NCBI RefSeq assembly: GCF_002814095.1
Contig: NZ_CP021913.1
Span: 4,408,501-4,472,500, forward strand
Direction: 5' to 3'
DNA: 64,000 bases
DNA from: Sagittula sp. P11
GTDB taxonomy: Bacteria > Pseudomonadota > Alphaproteobacteria > Rhodobacterales > Rhodobacteraceae
Part shown: positions 50,542 through 59,810 of the stretch, piece by piece
Layout: each line of letters begins with the position of its first letter
How positions within the stretch are numbered: the first letter of the stretch is position 1
Position numbers and translations under genes: made by a program
Notes under the pieces: generated by a model
The model's input: the letters and a program-made list of their open reading frames with translations, nothing else
Database searches by the model: none
Told to the model about the DNA's origin: nothing

Positions 50542-50624
50542 CAGGTTTGCTCCCTAGGTCAGGAATCGATCATCCCCAGTGATGACCGTCGCGCCCCTCG
50601 CTAAGGACAGCGCGCAATGCTTTT

Positions 50625-50653
50625 GTGACGGTGATGTAACAGTTTGATGACGG
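50625..50653 (-). promoter_or_regulatory. Pho box with three PhoB repeats, upstream of pstS
   Basis: On the minus strand: CCGTCAT (50653-50647), CAAA, CTGTTAC (50642-50636), ATCA, CCGTCAC (50631-50625), each 7-mer followed by a 4-base AT-rich spacer, giving an exact 11-base period. This matches the PhoB consensus CTGTCAT-N4. The rest of the 392-base spacer to phoR (50934) contains no gene. Confidence 0.9.
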
Positions 50654-50933
50654 CGCGGTTTTTAACGGGATTTCATGCAACGTGAGCGGGACGCGGGCGG
50701 CATGACTTCGCGCCTGGGACGGTATGCGGTTTGAGTGGATTTTGTTTTATTGTTTAATGCCAGATACTTCCGCGGCGCTCTTCAATTTGCACGCGCTGAG
50801 GGGCGGAAATCGTCGATGACGCTGGGTCATTTTGCCGATCTCGACGGATACTTCGGCGCCCCGGTCGAATCGTGACGGCGCGTTTACCGATTCCCGGGGT
50901 TTGTGACGGGCGGGCAAACGTGCCGCCGCACCG

Positions 50934-51971
50934 TCAGCCGGCGGGCAGGATGACGGTGAAGGTCGTGCCCTTGCCCAGTTCGCTGTCCACCCGCAGCCGC
51001 CCGCGGTGGCGGTTCACGATGTGCTTGACGATGGCGAGACCCAGTCCCGTGCCGCCCATCTCGCGCGAGCGGTGGCTGTCCACGCGGTAGAAGCGTTCAG
51101 TCAGGCGCGGCAGGTGGATCTGGTCGATCCCCGGGCCCGTGTCGCTGACCGTCAGCCGCACCCCCCGGCCCCGGACGCGCGGTTCGTAGTCCACCGCGGT
51201 CAGCGTCACGGTGACGGAGGCGCCGCGCCCGGAATACTTGATCGCGTTCTCCACGAGGTTGGTCAGCACCTGCCGAAGCTGGTCCTCGTCGCCGGGAATG
51301 GACAGCGGCACATCGGGCACCGACAGGTCGAGCGTCACGCCCGCCTCCTCGGCGATGGGGCGCAGCCCGTGCAGCGTCGACCGCGCGATCTCGGCCGGGT
51401 CGAGCCGGGTCGTGGGCCGGACGCGTTCGTCCGCCTCCACCCGGCTGAGCGACAGCAGGTCGCCGATCAGCCGGTTCATGCGGGCGGCCTCCGACTCCAT
51501 GATCGACAGAAAGCGCGCCTGCCCCGCCGGATCGCCGCGCGCCGGGCCTTTCAGCGTTTCGATGAAACCGATCAGGGCGGTCAGCGGCGTGCGCAGTTCA
51601 TGGCTGACGTTGGCGACGAAGTCGCGGCGCATCTGGCCGATCTGCTCGATGGAGGTGACATCCTCGAAGCAGACCAGCACGCCACGCCCGCTTTCCAGCG
51701 CCACGGCGCGGACGGTCACGCGGTAGGTGGTGTCCTGCCGCCCGTCATTGGTCAGGAAGTCCGCCACGCGCGGCGAGCCGTCGCGCAGGCAGCTCTCTAT
51801 CGCGTCGAGCAGGCCCGGCTGGCGCAGCGCAGTGATGAAGTGGCGGCCCCGGATGCCCTGCCCCAGCAGCGCCAGCGCCGGGCCGTTGGCCGCCTCGATC
51901 CGCTCGTCCCGGCGGATCATCACCGCAGGCAGCGGGATCGCCTCGACGAAACCCGCTTCGGCCTCCGTCAT
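50934..51971 (-). CDS. phoR: Phosphate sensor histidine kinase PhoR (no TM segment)
   Basis: A 345-residue kinase with N-terminal PAS domain (IPLPAVMIRRDERIEAANGPA), dimerisation helix with phospho-His124 in FVANVSHELRTPLTALIGF, then N box NLVENAIKYS, G1 DTGPGID and G2 GGTGLGLAIVKHIV. Unlike E. coli PhoR it shows no membrane helix in its first 40 residues, so it is soluble or docked on PstSCAB-PhoU. It starts 1 base after the stop of the upstream PLP enzyme, and pstS lies 392 bases downstream. Partner of PhoB. Confidence 0.92.
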   Translation of the reverse strand: MTEAEAGFVEAIPLPAVMIRRDERIEAANGPALALLGQGIRGRHFITALRQPGLLDAIESCLRDGSPRVADFLTNDGRQDTTYRVTVRAVALESGRGVLVCFEDVTSIEQIGQMRRDFVANVSHELRTPLTALIGFIETLKGPARGDPAGQARFLSIMESEAARMNRLIGDLLSLSRVEADERVRPTTRLDPAEIARSTLHGLRPIAEEAGVTLDLSVPDVPLSIPGDEDQLRQVLTNLVENAIKYSGRGASVTVTLTAVDYEPRVRGRGVRLTVSDTGPGIDQIHLPRLTERFYRVDSHRSREMGGTGLGLAIVKHIVNRHRGRLRVDSELGKGTTFTVILPAG

Positions 51972-51972
51972 C

Positions 51973-53148
51973 TCAGACGCTCCGCGCGGCGGCGATCCCC
52001 GCGTCGAAGCAGGCGATCAGCGCGTCGGGGTCCTCGAGCCCCACGGAGACGCGGAAGAACCCCTCGGTGATGCCGAGCGCCTCGCGGCCCTCGGGTGTCA
52101 GCGCGCGGTGAGAGGAGGAGGCCGGGTGCGAGAGCGTGGTGCCCACATCGCCCAGCGTCGGCGCGAAGGCCACGCCGTTGGCGGCCTCGGCAAAGGCGTT
52201 GGCCTCGGCGCGTCCGCCGTCGAGCACGAAGCTTACCATGTTGCCGCCCTGCCCCTGCAGCAGCCCCTGCGCGCGGGCCATGTCGGGGTGGTCGGGCCGG
52301 GTCGGGTAAAGCACCCTGGCGATGCCCGCCTGTCCGGCGAGGTGATCGGCCAGCCGCCGCGCGGTCTCCTGCGTGCGGGCCTGCCGCAGCGCGAAGGTGT
52401 GCAGCCCGCGCTCCGCCAGCCAGCAGTCGAAGGGGCTGGGCGTCATGCCGGTGGTCACGGCGAAGACCCGCATCTTCGCCATCAGGTCCGGGTCCCGCGC
52501 GCCGATCCAGCCGAGCGTCACGTCCGAATGGCCCGCCAGCAGCTTCGTCACCGAGTGCAGCACGATGTCGGCGCCGTGTTCGAACGGTTTGACCGTGGCG
52601 GGTGTGGTGAAGGTGTTGTCGACCACCAGGAGCACGCCCTTTTCCCGGCAGAGGGCGGCGATGCCGTCGAGATCGGCAAGCCGCAGCGTCGGGTTGGAGA
52701 CGACCTCGATCAGTACCATTTTCGTTTCGGGGCGCAGCGCGGCGGCGACCGATGCGGCGTCCGTCACCTGCGCCATGGTGGTCGCGATGCCGAGGCGCGG
52801 CAGGTCTTCGGTCAGCATCCTGAGCGAGCGGCCGTAAAGCTGATCGCCGCCCACGACGTGGTCGCCCGCCTTCGTCAGGCCCAGCAGCACCGCCGCCACC
52901 GCCGCCATGCCGGAGCCCAGCACCAGGCCGCCCTCGCACCCTTCGAGCGCATCGATGCGGCGGGCCAGCACGTCGGCGTTGGGGTGGCCCTCACGCGCGT
53001 AGGTGTAGCCCTGCGCCCGGCCCTCGTATTGCGAATCGAGCTCGTCCGGCGTGGTCGAGGCATAAACCACCGAGGGCATCAGCGGCGTGATGACCGGGGT
53101 CGAGAGGCTCTGCGGGACGGTCACGGGACGTTGCAGCGTGGGTTTCAT
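51973..53148 (-). CDS. Trans-sulfuration PLP enzyme (cystathionine/methionine gamma-lyase family)
   Basis: A 391-residue PLP enzyme. Typical motifs: SRxxNPT-like TYAREGHPNADVLARRI, LGSGMAAVAAVLLGL (PLP phosphate contact), IEVVSNPTLRLADL, VVDNTFTTP and the Schiff-base Lys202 in LHSVTKLLAGHSDVTLGWI. It is closest to the cystathionine gamma-lyase/methionine gamma-lyase branch; exact reaction cannot be told from motifs. The ATG at 53148 gives the family's normal length. Followed after 1 base by phoR, so the two may share a transcript. Confidence 0.88.
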   Translation of the reverse strand: MKPTLQRPVTVPQSLSTPVITPLMPSVVYASTTPDELDSQYEGRAQGYTYAREGHPNADVLARRIDALEGCEGGLVLGSGMAAVAAVLLGLTKAGDHVVGGDQLYGRSLRMLTEDLPRLGIATTMAQVTDAASVAAALRPETKMVLIEVVSNPTLRLADLDGIAALCREKGVLLVVDNTFTTPATVKPFEHGADIVLHSVTKLLAGHSDVTLGWIGARDPDLMAKMRVFAVTTGMTPSPFDCWLAERGLHTFALRQARTQETARRLADHLAGQAGIARVLYPTRPDHPDMARAQGLLQGQGGNMVSFVLDGGRAEANAFAEAANGVAFAPTLGDVGTTLSHPASSSHRALTPEGREALGITEGFFRVSVGLEDPDALIACFDAGIAAARSV

Positions 53149-53261
53149 GGCGTCTTTCCTATCGGGTCTTCTGATGGCGTCAGAGGGAGCACCGCGCGCA
53201 GGGGCTGTCAATCGCGCAAACCCGCGGGCACGCGCGATTTTCGTGTGAGATCAGGGGGCGC

Positions 53262-53783
53262 TCAGAGCGCGCGCAGGCCCTTGGCAAAGCGCCGGGCGTT
53301 GGCCTGGTAGCCGAGCGCAGACAGCTTCAGGCCCTCGATGGCCTCGGGCGTCAGTTCGCGCACGACCTTGCCCGGCATCCCCATGACGAGGCTGCCATCG
53401 GGGATCTCCTTGCCCTCGGTCACCAGCGCGCCCGCGCCGATCAGGCAGTTCTTGCCGATCTTCGCGCCGTTCAGGATCGTCGCCCCCATGCCGATCAGGG
53501 TGTTGTCGCCGATGGTGCAGCCGTGCAGCATGACCTTGTGGCCGATGGTGCAGCCCGCGCCGATCACCAGCGGATAGCCCATGTCGGTGTGGCAGACCAC
53601 GTTCTCCTGCAGGTTGGAGCCGCGGCCGACGCGGATTTCCTCGTTGTCGCCGCGCAGGGTGCTGCCGAACCAGACGGAGCTGTCCTCCTCCATCACGATG
53701 CGGCCGATGACATGCGCGCCGGGGGCGACCCATGCGGTGGCGTGCAGTTGCGGTTCGATGTCGTCCAGGGCGTAGATGGTCAT
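53262..53783 (-). CDS. Gamma-carbonic anhydrase family protein
   Basis: A 173-residue left-handed beta-helix protein with hexapeptide repeats (GAxxIGxxV type). Three metal-binding histidines, His65, His82 and His87 ([18 protein letters not shown]), match the gamma-carbonic anhydrase site. Related YrdA/CaiE proteins often lack detectable carbonic anhydrase activity, so activity is uncertain. The start overlaps the gmk stop (ATGA): last gene of the yicC-gmk operon. Confidence 0.9.
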   Translation of the reverse strand: MTIYALDDIEPQLHATAWVAPGAHVIGRIVMEEDSSVWFGSTLRGDNEEIRVGRGSNLQENVVCHTDMGYPLVIGAGCTIGHKVMLHGCTIGDNTLIGMGATILNGAKIGKNCLIGAGALVTEGKEIPDGSLVMGMPGKVVRELTPEAIEGLKLSALGYQANARRFAKGLRAL

Positions 53784-54433
53784 GCGAGCTCCTCGAATTC
53801 CGTTTGCAGGCTGCGGACGTGGTCCACGAGCCAGGGCTGTTGCAGGCGGCGCAGACGGGTGGCGGCGACGATGGTCTTCAGTTGCCCGAAGGTGGCGTCG
53901 AGGTCGTCGTTCACCAGCACGTAGTCGTAGCTGCCCCAGTGCGAGATCTCGTCCCAGCTTTTCTGCATCCGCTTGGCGATCACCTCCGGCGCGTCCTGTC
54001 CGCGGCCAACGAGGCGGCGGCGCAGTTCGGCGATGGAGGGCGGCAGGATGAAGACCGAGAGCGTGTGCGGCCCGAGCGCGGAGTTGACGATCTGCTGCGC
54101 GCCCTGCCAGTCGATGTCGAACAGCACGTCGCGCCCCTGCCCGATCGCGGCCTCCACCGGCGCGCGGGGCGAGCCGTAGAAGTGGCCGAAGACGTGGGCG
54201 TGCTCCAGCATCCCCTGATCGTTGACCGTGCGCTTGAAATCCTCCTCGGCAAGGAAGTGGTAGTGCTGGCCGTCCACTTCGCCGGGCCGCGGCGCGCGGG
54301 TCGTGGCAGAGACGGAGAACCTCAGGGACGGGTCCCAGTCCAGCAGGCGCCGCGACAGGGTGGATTTGCCCGCGCCCGAGGGCGAGGACAGGATGATGAG
54401 CAAACCGCGGCGGTTCGGCAGGCTGTCGGACAT
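53780..54433 (-). CDS. gmk: Guanylate kinase
   Basis: A 217-residue GMP kinase of the nucleotide pathway. P-loop [10 protein letters not shown] (residues 14-23), GMP-binding [19 protein letters not shown], and [11 protein letters not shown]. Two ATGs are possible: the one at 54433 has GGA 9 bases upstream; one at 54442 would overlap the yicC stop (ATGA). The shorter is preferred. Sits in the classical yicC-gmk arrangement; the gamma-CA gene overlaps its end. Confidence 0.95.
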   Translation of the reverse strand: MSDSLPNRRGLLIILSSPSGAGKSTLSRRLLDWDPSLRFSVSATTRAPRPGEVDGQHYHFLAEEDFKRTVNDQGMLEHAHVFGHFYGSPRAPVEAAIGQGRDVLFDIDWQGAQQIVNSALGPHTLSVFILPPSIAELRRRLVGRGQDAPEVIAKRMQKSWDEISHWGSYDYVLVNDDLDATFGQLKTIVAATRLRRLQQPWLVDHVRSLQTEFEELA

Positions 54434-54438
54434 TGCGG

Positions 54439-55329
54439 TCATTCCACGTTCTGGATCTGCTCGCGCATCTGGTCGATGGCGGTCTTGAGGCTCAGGCCGA
54501 TGCGGGTCAGTTCCGTATCGCCGGACTTCGAACACAGGGTGTTGGCCTCGCGGTTGAATTCCTGGCAGAGGAAGTCGAGCTTGCGGCCGATGGCGCCCTC
54601 GGTGGCCATGAGGTCGCGGGCGGCGCCGATGTGGGCGCGCAGGCGGTCGATCTCTTCGGTGACGTCGGATTTCACCGCGATCAGCGCGAGTTCCTGCGCG
54701 ATGCGCGCCTCGTCGATGCCGTCCACGTTGTCGGTGACGCGGGCCAGCTGGGTGCGGAACCGCTGCACCTGCGCATCGGCGCGGACGGCGATGGCGGCCT
54801 CGGCCTCCGTCACCAGCGACTCGATCTCGGCCAGCTGGCGCATCACGATGTCGGCCAGCGCGGCGCCCTCACTTTGCCGCATTCCGATGAACGCATCGAG
54901 CGCGCGGGAGAAGTCGGCAACCAGCATGTTGCGCAGCGCGTCCTGGTCGACCTCTGCGGCCTCAGACGTCAGCACGCCGCGCAGGCCCACCACCTCGGCC
55001 GCCGTCGACGGCGCCAGCGAGAGCCCGCGTTCCATCGCCTCCGCCTCGATCCGGGACATGGCGTCGAGCACGGCGGTCAGCTGGCCCTCGTCCAGCCGCA
55101 GCGCGCCGTCGCCCGCGTCGGAGGTCAGGCGCAGCCCGATCTGCACGTTGCCGCGCACCAGGGCCTTGGCCGCAAGGGCCCGCACCTGCGCTTCGAGCCC
55201 CTCGACCCAGTCGGGCAGGCGCAGGCGCAGGTCCAGCCCCTTGCCGTTGACGCCCCTCAGGTCCCACACCCAGGCAAGGCCGAAGGCCGCGCCCTGAACA
55301 CTCGCGAACCCGGTCATGGACTGCCGCAT
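54439..55329 (-). CDS. YicC/YloC family endoribonuclease
   Basis: A 296-residue protein beginning [13 protein letters not shown], the family hallmark, with [21 protein letters not shown] next and a C-terminal [20 protein letters not shown]. YicC proteins are endoribonucleases that act on small RNAs and take part in RNA decay (family knowledge). Start at 55329 with GGAGAG upstream. First gene of the operon with gmk and gamma-CA. Confidence 0.93.
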   Translation of the reverse strand: MRQSMTGFASVQGAAFGLAWVWDLRGVNGKGLDLRLRLPDWVEGLEAQVRALAAKALVRGNVQIGLRLTSDAGDGALRLDEGQLTAVLDAMSRIEAEAMERGLSLAPSTAAEVVGLRGVLTSEAAEVDQDALRNMLVADFSRALDAFIGMRQSEGAALADIVMRQLAEIESLVTEAEAAIAVRADAQVQRFRTQLARVTDNVDGIDEARIAQELALIAVKSDVTEEIDRLRAHIGAARDLMATEGAIGRKLDFLCQEFNREANTLCSKSGDTELTRIGLSLKTAIDQMREQIQNVE

Positions 55330-55581
55330 GTCTGTCTCTCCTGTCATGGGTTCCGGGTAAAGCCCGGAGCCGCGCAAGGCAAGCGCCGAGCGCCCGGCAG
55401 ACGGCGCCGTTCCGGCAGGCAGATGCCAACAATTCTTTGGAAGACGTTAACCGTTGAGCCAGAAATGAGGCGAAATTCGGGCGGCGTTCTGGTAGTAATG
55501 GTTTTATAAGAAGTATTGACACACGGACATGGTGGCAGGGGGCTCTGCCAGGTCGCATCCGGAACCAAAAGGAGCGGACAC

Positions 55582-56298
55582 ATGTTTGGCAAGGGCGGAA
55601 ACGGACAAGGGATCGTTTCGATGACGGAGCGGGAGAAGGCACGGCGCGAAGCGCCCTTGCGCCAGGTGGAAACCTACTGGCGCGGGTTGTGCGATGGCAG
55701 CTCTGTCCCGTTGCGCAGCCAGGTCGACCCGAGGGGCATGGAGAGCGCGCTGGAAAACGCGTTCCTGCTGGAGCGCATCGCACCGTCGATGGCAAAGATC
55801 CGCGTGGCGGGCACACATCTCAACGACCTGATGGGCATGCAGGTGGCGGGCATGCCGCTGTCGAGCCTGATCGCGCCCGCCGACCGCGAGCGGTTCGGCC
55901 AGGGCGTCACGGCGCTCTTCGCCGACCCGGCCATCGTGCGCATCGACCTGCGGGCAGAGGCCGGTTTCGGCAAGCCCGACCTGGAGGCCAGCCTTGTGCT
56001 GCTGCCGCTGCGCTCGGACTTCGGCGACCTGACCCGCGGGCTTGGCGCGCTGATCAGCCATGGCCGGATCGGCCGGACGCCGCGCCGGTTCCAGGTGGTG
56101 CGGATGCACATCTCGGCGGCGGTGAGCGGAACGCCTGCGGCGCCCGGCCTTGCCGGCACGGACGTGCCGCAGCCGCGCCCGGCCTTCGAGGTCCGCGAAG
56201 AGCAGCGCAGTTTCACCCCGGCCCCTGCCGCGAAGACCGAAGAGCCGCGTCCCACCGTGCAGCGCGGGCACCTGCGCCTGATCGTCGACAACGACTGA
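55582..56298 (+). CDS. PAS_5-type domain protein, probable flagellar or stress-linked regulator
   Basis: A 238-residue soluble protein. Residues 35-170 form a PAS_5 domain: LRQVETYWRGLCDGSSVPLRSQVDPRGM, cited in part, then FLLERIAPSMAKIRVAGTHLNDLMGMQVAGMPLSSLI, a common alphaproteobacterial pattern. The C-terminal tail is proline- and alanine-rich, likely disordered. RBS AAAAGGAG before the ATG at 55582. It stands alone, facing the DAHP synthase gene, separated by a bidirectional hairpin. Function unknown. Confidence 0.78.
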   Translation: MFGKGGNGQGIVSMTEREKARREAPLRQVETYWRGLCDGSSVPLRSQVDPRGMESALENAFLLERIAPSMAKIRVAGTHLNDLMGMQVAGMPLSSLIAPADRERFGQGVTALFADPAIVRIDLRAEAGFGKPDLEASLVLLPLRSDFGDLTRGLGALISHGRIGRTPRRFQVVRMHISAAVSGTPAAPGLAGTDVPQPRPAFEVREEQRSFTPAPAAKTEEPRPTVQRGHLRLIVDND

Positions 56299-56373
56299 CA
56301 CCTGAACGCCACGTGCCGCGGGACCGGCCCGTGGCATCGAGCAAGGCGCCCGAGGCGCCTGGCCCACAAGGGA

Positions 56374-56400
56374 AAGGCCGGCCCCCGGGGGACCGGCCTT
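56374..56400. terminator. Bidirectional terminator between convergent genes
   Basis: AAGGCCGG pairs with CCGGCCTT around CCCCCGGGGGA. On the minus strand it is followed by TCCCTTG and on the plus strand by CGTTCCTT. It lies between the PAS protein gene and the class II DAHP synthase gene, tail to tail. Confidence 0.7.
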
Positions 56401-56442
56401 CGTTCCTTGCCAGACCTGACGCCAGAATGACGCCTGAGGCGG

Positions 56443-57813
56443 TCAGCCGTGCGCGGCGGCGGCGGCGTTCTCGCGGCGGGCGGTCAGCTCCTCGGCCACG
56501 AGGAAGGCCAGCTCCAGCGACTGCGAGGCGTTGAGGCGCGGGTCGCAGGCGGTGTGGTAGCGGTCGCTCAGGTCCTCTTCGGTCACTTCGCGGACGCCGC
56601 CGGTGCATTCGGTCACGTCGAGGCCGGTCATCTCGAAATGCACGCCGCCGGGCACGGTGCCCTCGGACTCGTGCACGCCGAAGAACTCGCGGACTTCGCG
56701 CAGGACGTTGTCGAACGGCCGCGTCTTGTAGCCGGTGGCCGACTTGATCGTGTTGCCGTGCATCGGGTCGCAGACCCAGGTCACCTTGGCGCCCTCTTCC
56801 TCAACCGCCTTGATCAGGCGCGGCAGGTTCTCGGCCACCTTGCCCGCGCCGAAGCGGGCGATCAGCGTCAGCTTGCCCTCCTCGTTCTGCGGATTGAGCT
56901 TCGACATCAGTACCTTGAGGTCGTCGGCGGTGGTGGTCGGGCCGCACTTCAGGCCGACGGGGTTCAGGATGCCGCGGCAGAATTCCACGTGCGCGCCGTC
57001 GGGCTGACGGGTGCGGTCGCCGATCCAGACCATGTGGCCGGAGCCCGCGAGCCACTTGCCGGAGGTCGAATCCATCCGGGTCAGCGCCTCTTCGTACTCC
57101 AGCAGCAGGCTTTCGTGCGAGGTGTAGAACTCGACCGTGTGCAGGGTGTGCGCCTGCTCGTTCGAGACGCCCGCCGCGCGGATGAAGTCCAGCGTGTCGG
57201 TGATGCGCGAGGCCATGTCGCGGTACTTCGCGGCCTTCTCGCCCTCGGTGAAGCCCAGCGTCCACTGGTGCACCTGATGCACGTCGGCGTAGCCGCCGGT
57301 GGAGAACGCGCGCAGCAGGTTCAGCGTGGCGGCGGCCTGCGTGTAGGCCTGCAGCATCTTCTGCGGGTTCGGGGTCCGCGCTTCGGGGGTGAAGGGCAGA
57401 TCGTTGATGATGTCGCCGCGGTAGCTGGGCAGCTCGACGCCATCGACCACCTCGGTCGGGGCAGAGCGCGGCTTGGCGAACTGGCCGGCCATGCGGCCCA
57501 CCTTCACCACCGGCACCTTGGCGCCGAAGGTCAGCACCATGGCCATCTGCAGCATCACCTTGAAGGTGTCGCGGATGGCGTTCGCGCTGAACTGGTCGAA
57601 GGATTCGGCGCAGTCGCCGCCCTGCAGAAGGAAGGCCTCGCCGCGGCCGGCGGCGCCCAGGAGGGACTTCAGGCGGCGGGCTTCACCGGCAAAGACCAGC
57701 GGAGGATACTTTGCCAGCTGTGCCTCGACGGCATGCAGCGCCTCGGCGTCCGTATACTCGGGCATCTGAACCCGCGGGAGTGCGCGCCAGTTCGATTTCT
57801 GCCACTCGGTCAT
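56443..57813 (-). CDS. Class II 3-deoxy-7-phosphoheptulonate (DAHP) synthase
   Basis: A 456-residue enzyme condensing phosphoenolpyruvate and erythrose 4-phosphate, first step of the shikimate pathway. Plant/class II type: [38 protein letters not shown], the metal-binding [20 protein letters not shown] and [11 protein letters not shown]. Length agrees with class II (about 450-460), unlike AroF/G/H. aroQ of the same pathway is at 37.8 kb. Start at 57813 with an ATG after GGAGTAGATC. Confidence 0.96.
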   Translation of the reverse strand: MTEWQKSNWRALPRVQMPEYTDAEALHAVEAQLAKYPPLVFAGEARRLKSLLGAAGRGEAFLLQGGDCAESFDQFSANAIRDTFKVMLQMAMVLTFGAKVPVVKVGRMAGQFAKPRSAPTEVVDGVELPSYRGDIINDLPFTPEARTPNPQKMLQAYTQAAATLNLLRAFSTGGYADVHQVHQWTLGFTEGEKAAKYRDMASRITDTLDFIRAAGVSNEQAHTLHTVEFYTSHESLLLEYEEALTRMDSTSGKWLAGSGHMVWIGDRTRQPDGAHVEFCRGILNPVGLKCGPTTTADDLKVLMSKLNPQNEEGKLTLIARFGAGKVAENLPRLIKAVEEEGAKVTWVCDPMHGNTIKSATGYKTRPFDNVLREVREFFGVHESEGTVPGGVHFEMTGLDVTECTGGVREVTEEDLSDRYHTACDPRLNASQSLELAFLVAEELTARRENAAAAAHG

Positions 57814-57995
57814 TTGATCTACTCCGGTTGTCGTTCCTTGAACGGTCTGCGTTTTGACGGTTCCGCGTTATAGGCGAGCCTTCCTCTGCTGGCCAGTCGT
57901 GTTTTTCGCGACATCTCTTGACGCTGGCGGTCCCTTCTGCCCATCTGAGCCGCACCACCTGCGCCGGATCCGGCCCCAAGCTCATGAGGCTTCCC

Positions 57996-59006
57996 ATGCT
58001 GCCGCCGAACCAGCGACAGATCGTCGAGATCGAGAACGTGCCTGCGAAACCGCGCCGGTTCGTCTTTGTGCTGCTGGAGGATTTCACGCTGCTGTCCTTT
58101 GCCGCCGCCATGGATTGCCTGAGGCTGGCGAACCGGATGTCGGCGAAGAAGCTCTATGAATGGCGGGTCATCGGCGAGGGCGGCGCGACGGTTTCGTGCT
58201 CCACCGGGACGGTGTTCCAGCTTGACGGCGACCTTGACGAGCTGCACCGCGACGACACTGTGGTGCTGTGCGGCGGCGCCAACGTGCAGAAGGCCACCAC
58301 CAAGCGGCTGATTTCCTGGCTGAGGCGCGAGGCGCGCCGCGGCCTGCATGTGGGCGGGCTGTGCACCGCCGCCTATCCCCTTGCAAAGGCAGGACTTCTG
58401 GACGGCAAGAAGGCCACGATCCACTGGGAGAACCAGGACAGCTTTTCGGAGGAATTCGAGGATGTCTTCCTGACGAAGTCGGTCTTTGCCATCGACGGGA
58501 CGCGGATGACGACCGCCGGCGGGACCTCGTCCATCGACCTGTTCCTGCAGATCATCGCCAACGACCATGGCGAGGAACTGGCCAGCGCCGTGGCGGACCA
58601 GCAGATCTATTCCTCGATCCGCACCGACCAGGACACGCAGCGGCTGTCGGTGCCGACCCGGATCGGGGTGCGGCATCCGAAGCTGAGCCAGGTCATCCAG
58701 ATGATGGAGAGCAACATCGAGGAGCCGATTTCCCCGGCCCTGCTGGCCAAGGACGTGGGCATGTCGACCCGGCAGCTGGAGCGGCTGTTCCGCCGCTACC
58801 TGAACCGCTCGCCCAAGCGCTACTACATGGAACTGCGGCTGCAGAAGGCGCGGAACCTCCTGATGCAGACCGACATGAGCGTGATCAACGTCGCGCTGGC
58901 CTGCGGCTTTGCCAGCCCCTCGCATTTCTCGAAATGCTACCGCGCCCATTACGAGACGACGCCCTACCGCGAGCGCGGAACCCACGCGGCGCGGCTGTCG
59001 GTCTGA
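57996..59006 (+). CDS. GlxA-family AraC-type regulator (DJ-1/PfpI domain plus AraC HTH)
   Basis: A 336-residue regulator. Residues 12-180 are a DJ-1/PfpI-like domain (FVFVLLEDFTLLSFAAAMDCLR, with Cys in GGLCTAAYPLAKAG); the C-terminus has two AraC HTHs (ALLAKDVGMSTRQLERLFRRYL and VALACGFASPSHFSKCYRA). This is the GbdR/ArgR-type subgroup, many members of which control betaine, carnitine or amino-acid catabolism; the target is not visible here. A GAGG stands 6 bases before the ATG at 57996; another ATG at 57984 is possible. Confidence 0.88.
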   Translation: MLPPNQRQIVEIENVPAKPRRFVFVLLEDFTLLSFAAAMDCLRLANRMSAKKLYEWRVIGEGGATVSCSTGTVFQLDGDLDELHRDDTVVLCGGANVQKATTKRLISWLRREARRGLHVGGLCTAAYPLAKAGLLDGKKATIHWENQDSFSEEFEDVFLTKSVFAIDGTRMTTAGGTSSIDLFLQIIANDHGEELASAVADQQIYSSIRTDQDTQRLSVPTRIGVRHPKLSQVIQMMESNIEEPISPALLAKDVGMSTRQLERLFRRYLNRSPKRYYMELRLQKARNLLMQTDMSVINVALACGFASPSHFSKCYRAHYETTPYRERGTHAARLSV

Positions 59007-59012
59007 ACCGAG

Positions 59013-59217
59013 GTTAACGGGCCGTGCGTGGCGGTGAACGCGGCGCGCGCGCACCACGGGTGGTGGCGCATCCGGCGCTTCGTTAACGGCTTTACCCGAT
59101 CTTCATGCAGATGACCGCCGCGTTATGGGGTGAACCGGCCGGTTCGACCCCCTGAAACGGCCGGTTGGTAACCTTTTCACGCGGGCCCAGGATGACGCAG
59201 CGTCACAATTGGTTAAC
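59013..59217. repeat. Conserved intergenic element, copy B (core 59098-59177)
   Basis: Shares its 80-base core with 43169-43247, including the hairpin AACCGGCCG (59133-59141) with CGGCCGGTT (59158-59166), GATCTTCATG at 59098-59107 and the TAA-x-CTTTT end. Begins and ends with GTTAAC. It fills the spacer between the GlxA-type regulator and the acetyltransferase gene. Nothing else is visible in this spacer. Confidence 0.75.
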
Positions 59218-59288
59218 CGCGTCCCGGACGGGTGCATAACGCTCCAAAGGCTTGTCCCGCCGCCCCGTTGCATGGCACCCCTGTCGCC

Positions 59289-59810
59289 ATGATCCGGACA
59301 GACCGCCTTATCCTGCGCCATGCGCGGCCCGACGACCTCGAGGCGCTGCACGAGGCGTTTTCCGACCCGCGCGCCATGCGCTACTGGAGCGGCCCTGCGC
59401 ATCACGACATCGCGCAGACCGCACGCATCCTGAAGACCCTGATCGCCCCGGACCCGGACCGGCAGGAGGAATACGTCCTCGAATGCGACGGGCGCTGCAT
59501 CGGCAAGGCCGGGGTCTGGCACAGGCCGGAGGTCGGCTACATGGTGGTGCCCGCCTTCTGGGGGCGCGGCTTTGCCTTCGAGGCGCTGTCCGCCATCCTG
59601 CCGCGCGCCTTCGCGCGGTGGCCGGAGCAGGCGCATCTGACCGCGGAACTGGACCCGAGGAACGAGGCCTCTTCCCGTCTGCTGGAGAAGCTGGGCTTCG
59701 TCTGCACCGGGGTGGAGGAGAAGAACTTCCTCTATGGCGGGGTCGAGTGGACGGACACGGCGTATTACCGGCTCGACCGCCCGGATCAGCCTTCGGGCAC
59801 CAGCCTGTAG
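59289..59810 (+). CDS. GNAT family N-acetyltransferase (RimJ/RimL-like)
   Basis: A 173-residue acetyltransferase. It begins IRTDRLILRHARPDDLEALHEAF, the standard RimJ/RimL start; the acetyl-CoA loop reads VVPAFWGRGFAFEAL and the end has DPRNEASSRLLEKLGF. Substrate unknown (a ribosomal protein, amino acid or antibiotic). Its 3' end overlaps the convergent sugar dehydrogenase gene by 25 bases. The start at 59289 is used because the conserved first strand begins there. Confidence 0.88.
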   Translation: MIRTDRLILRHARPDDLEALHEAFSDPRAMRYWSGPAHHDIAQTARILKTLIAPDPDRQEEYVLECDGRCIGKAGVWHRPEVGYMVVPAFWGRGFAFEALSAILPRAFARWPEQAHLTAELDPRNEASSRLLEKLGFVCTGVEEKNFLYGGVEWTDTAYYRLDRPDQPSGTSL

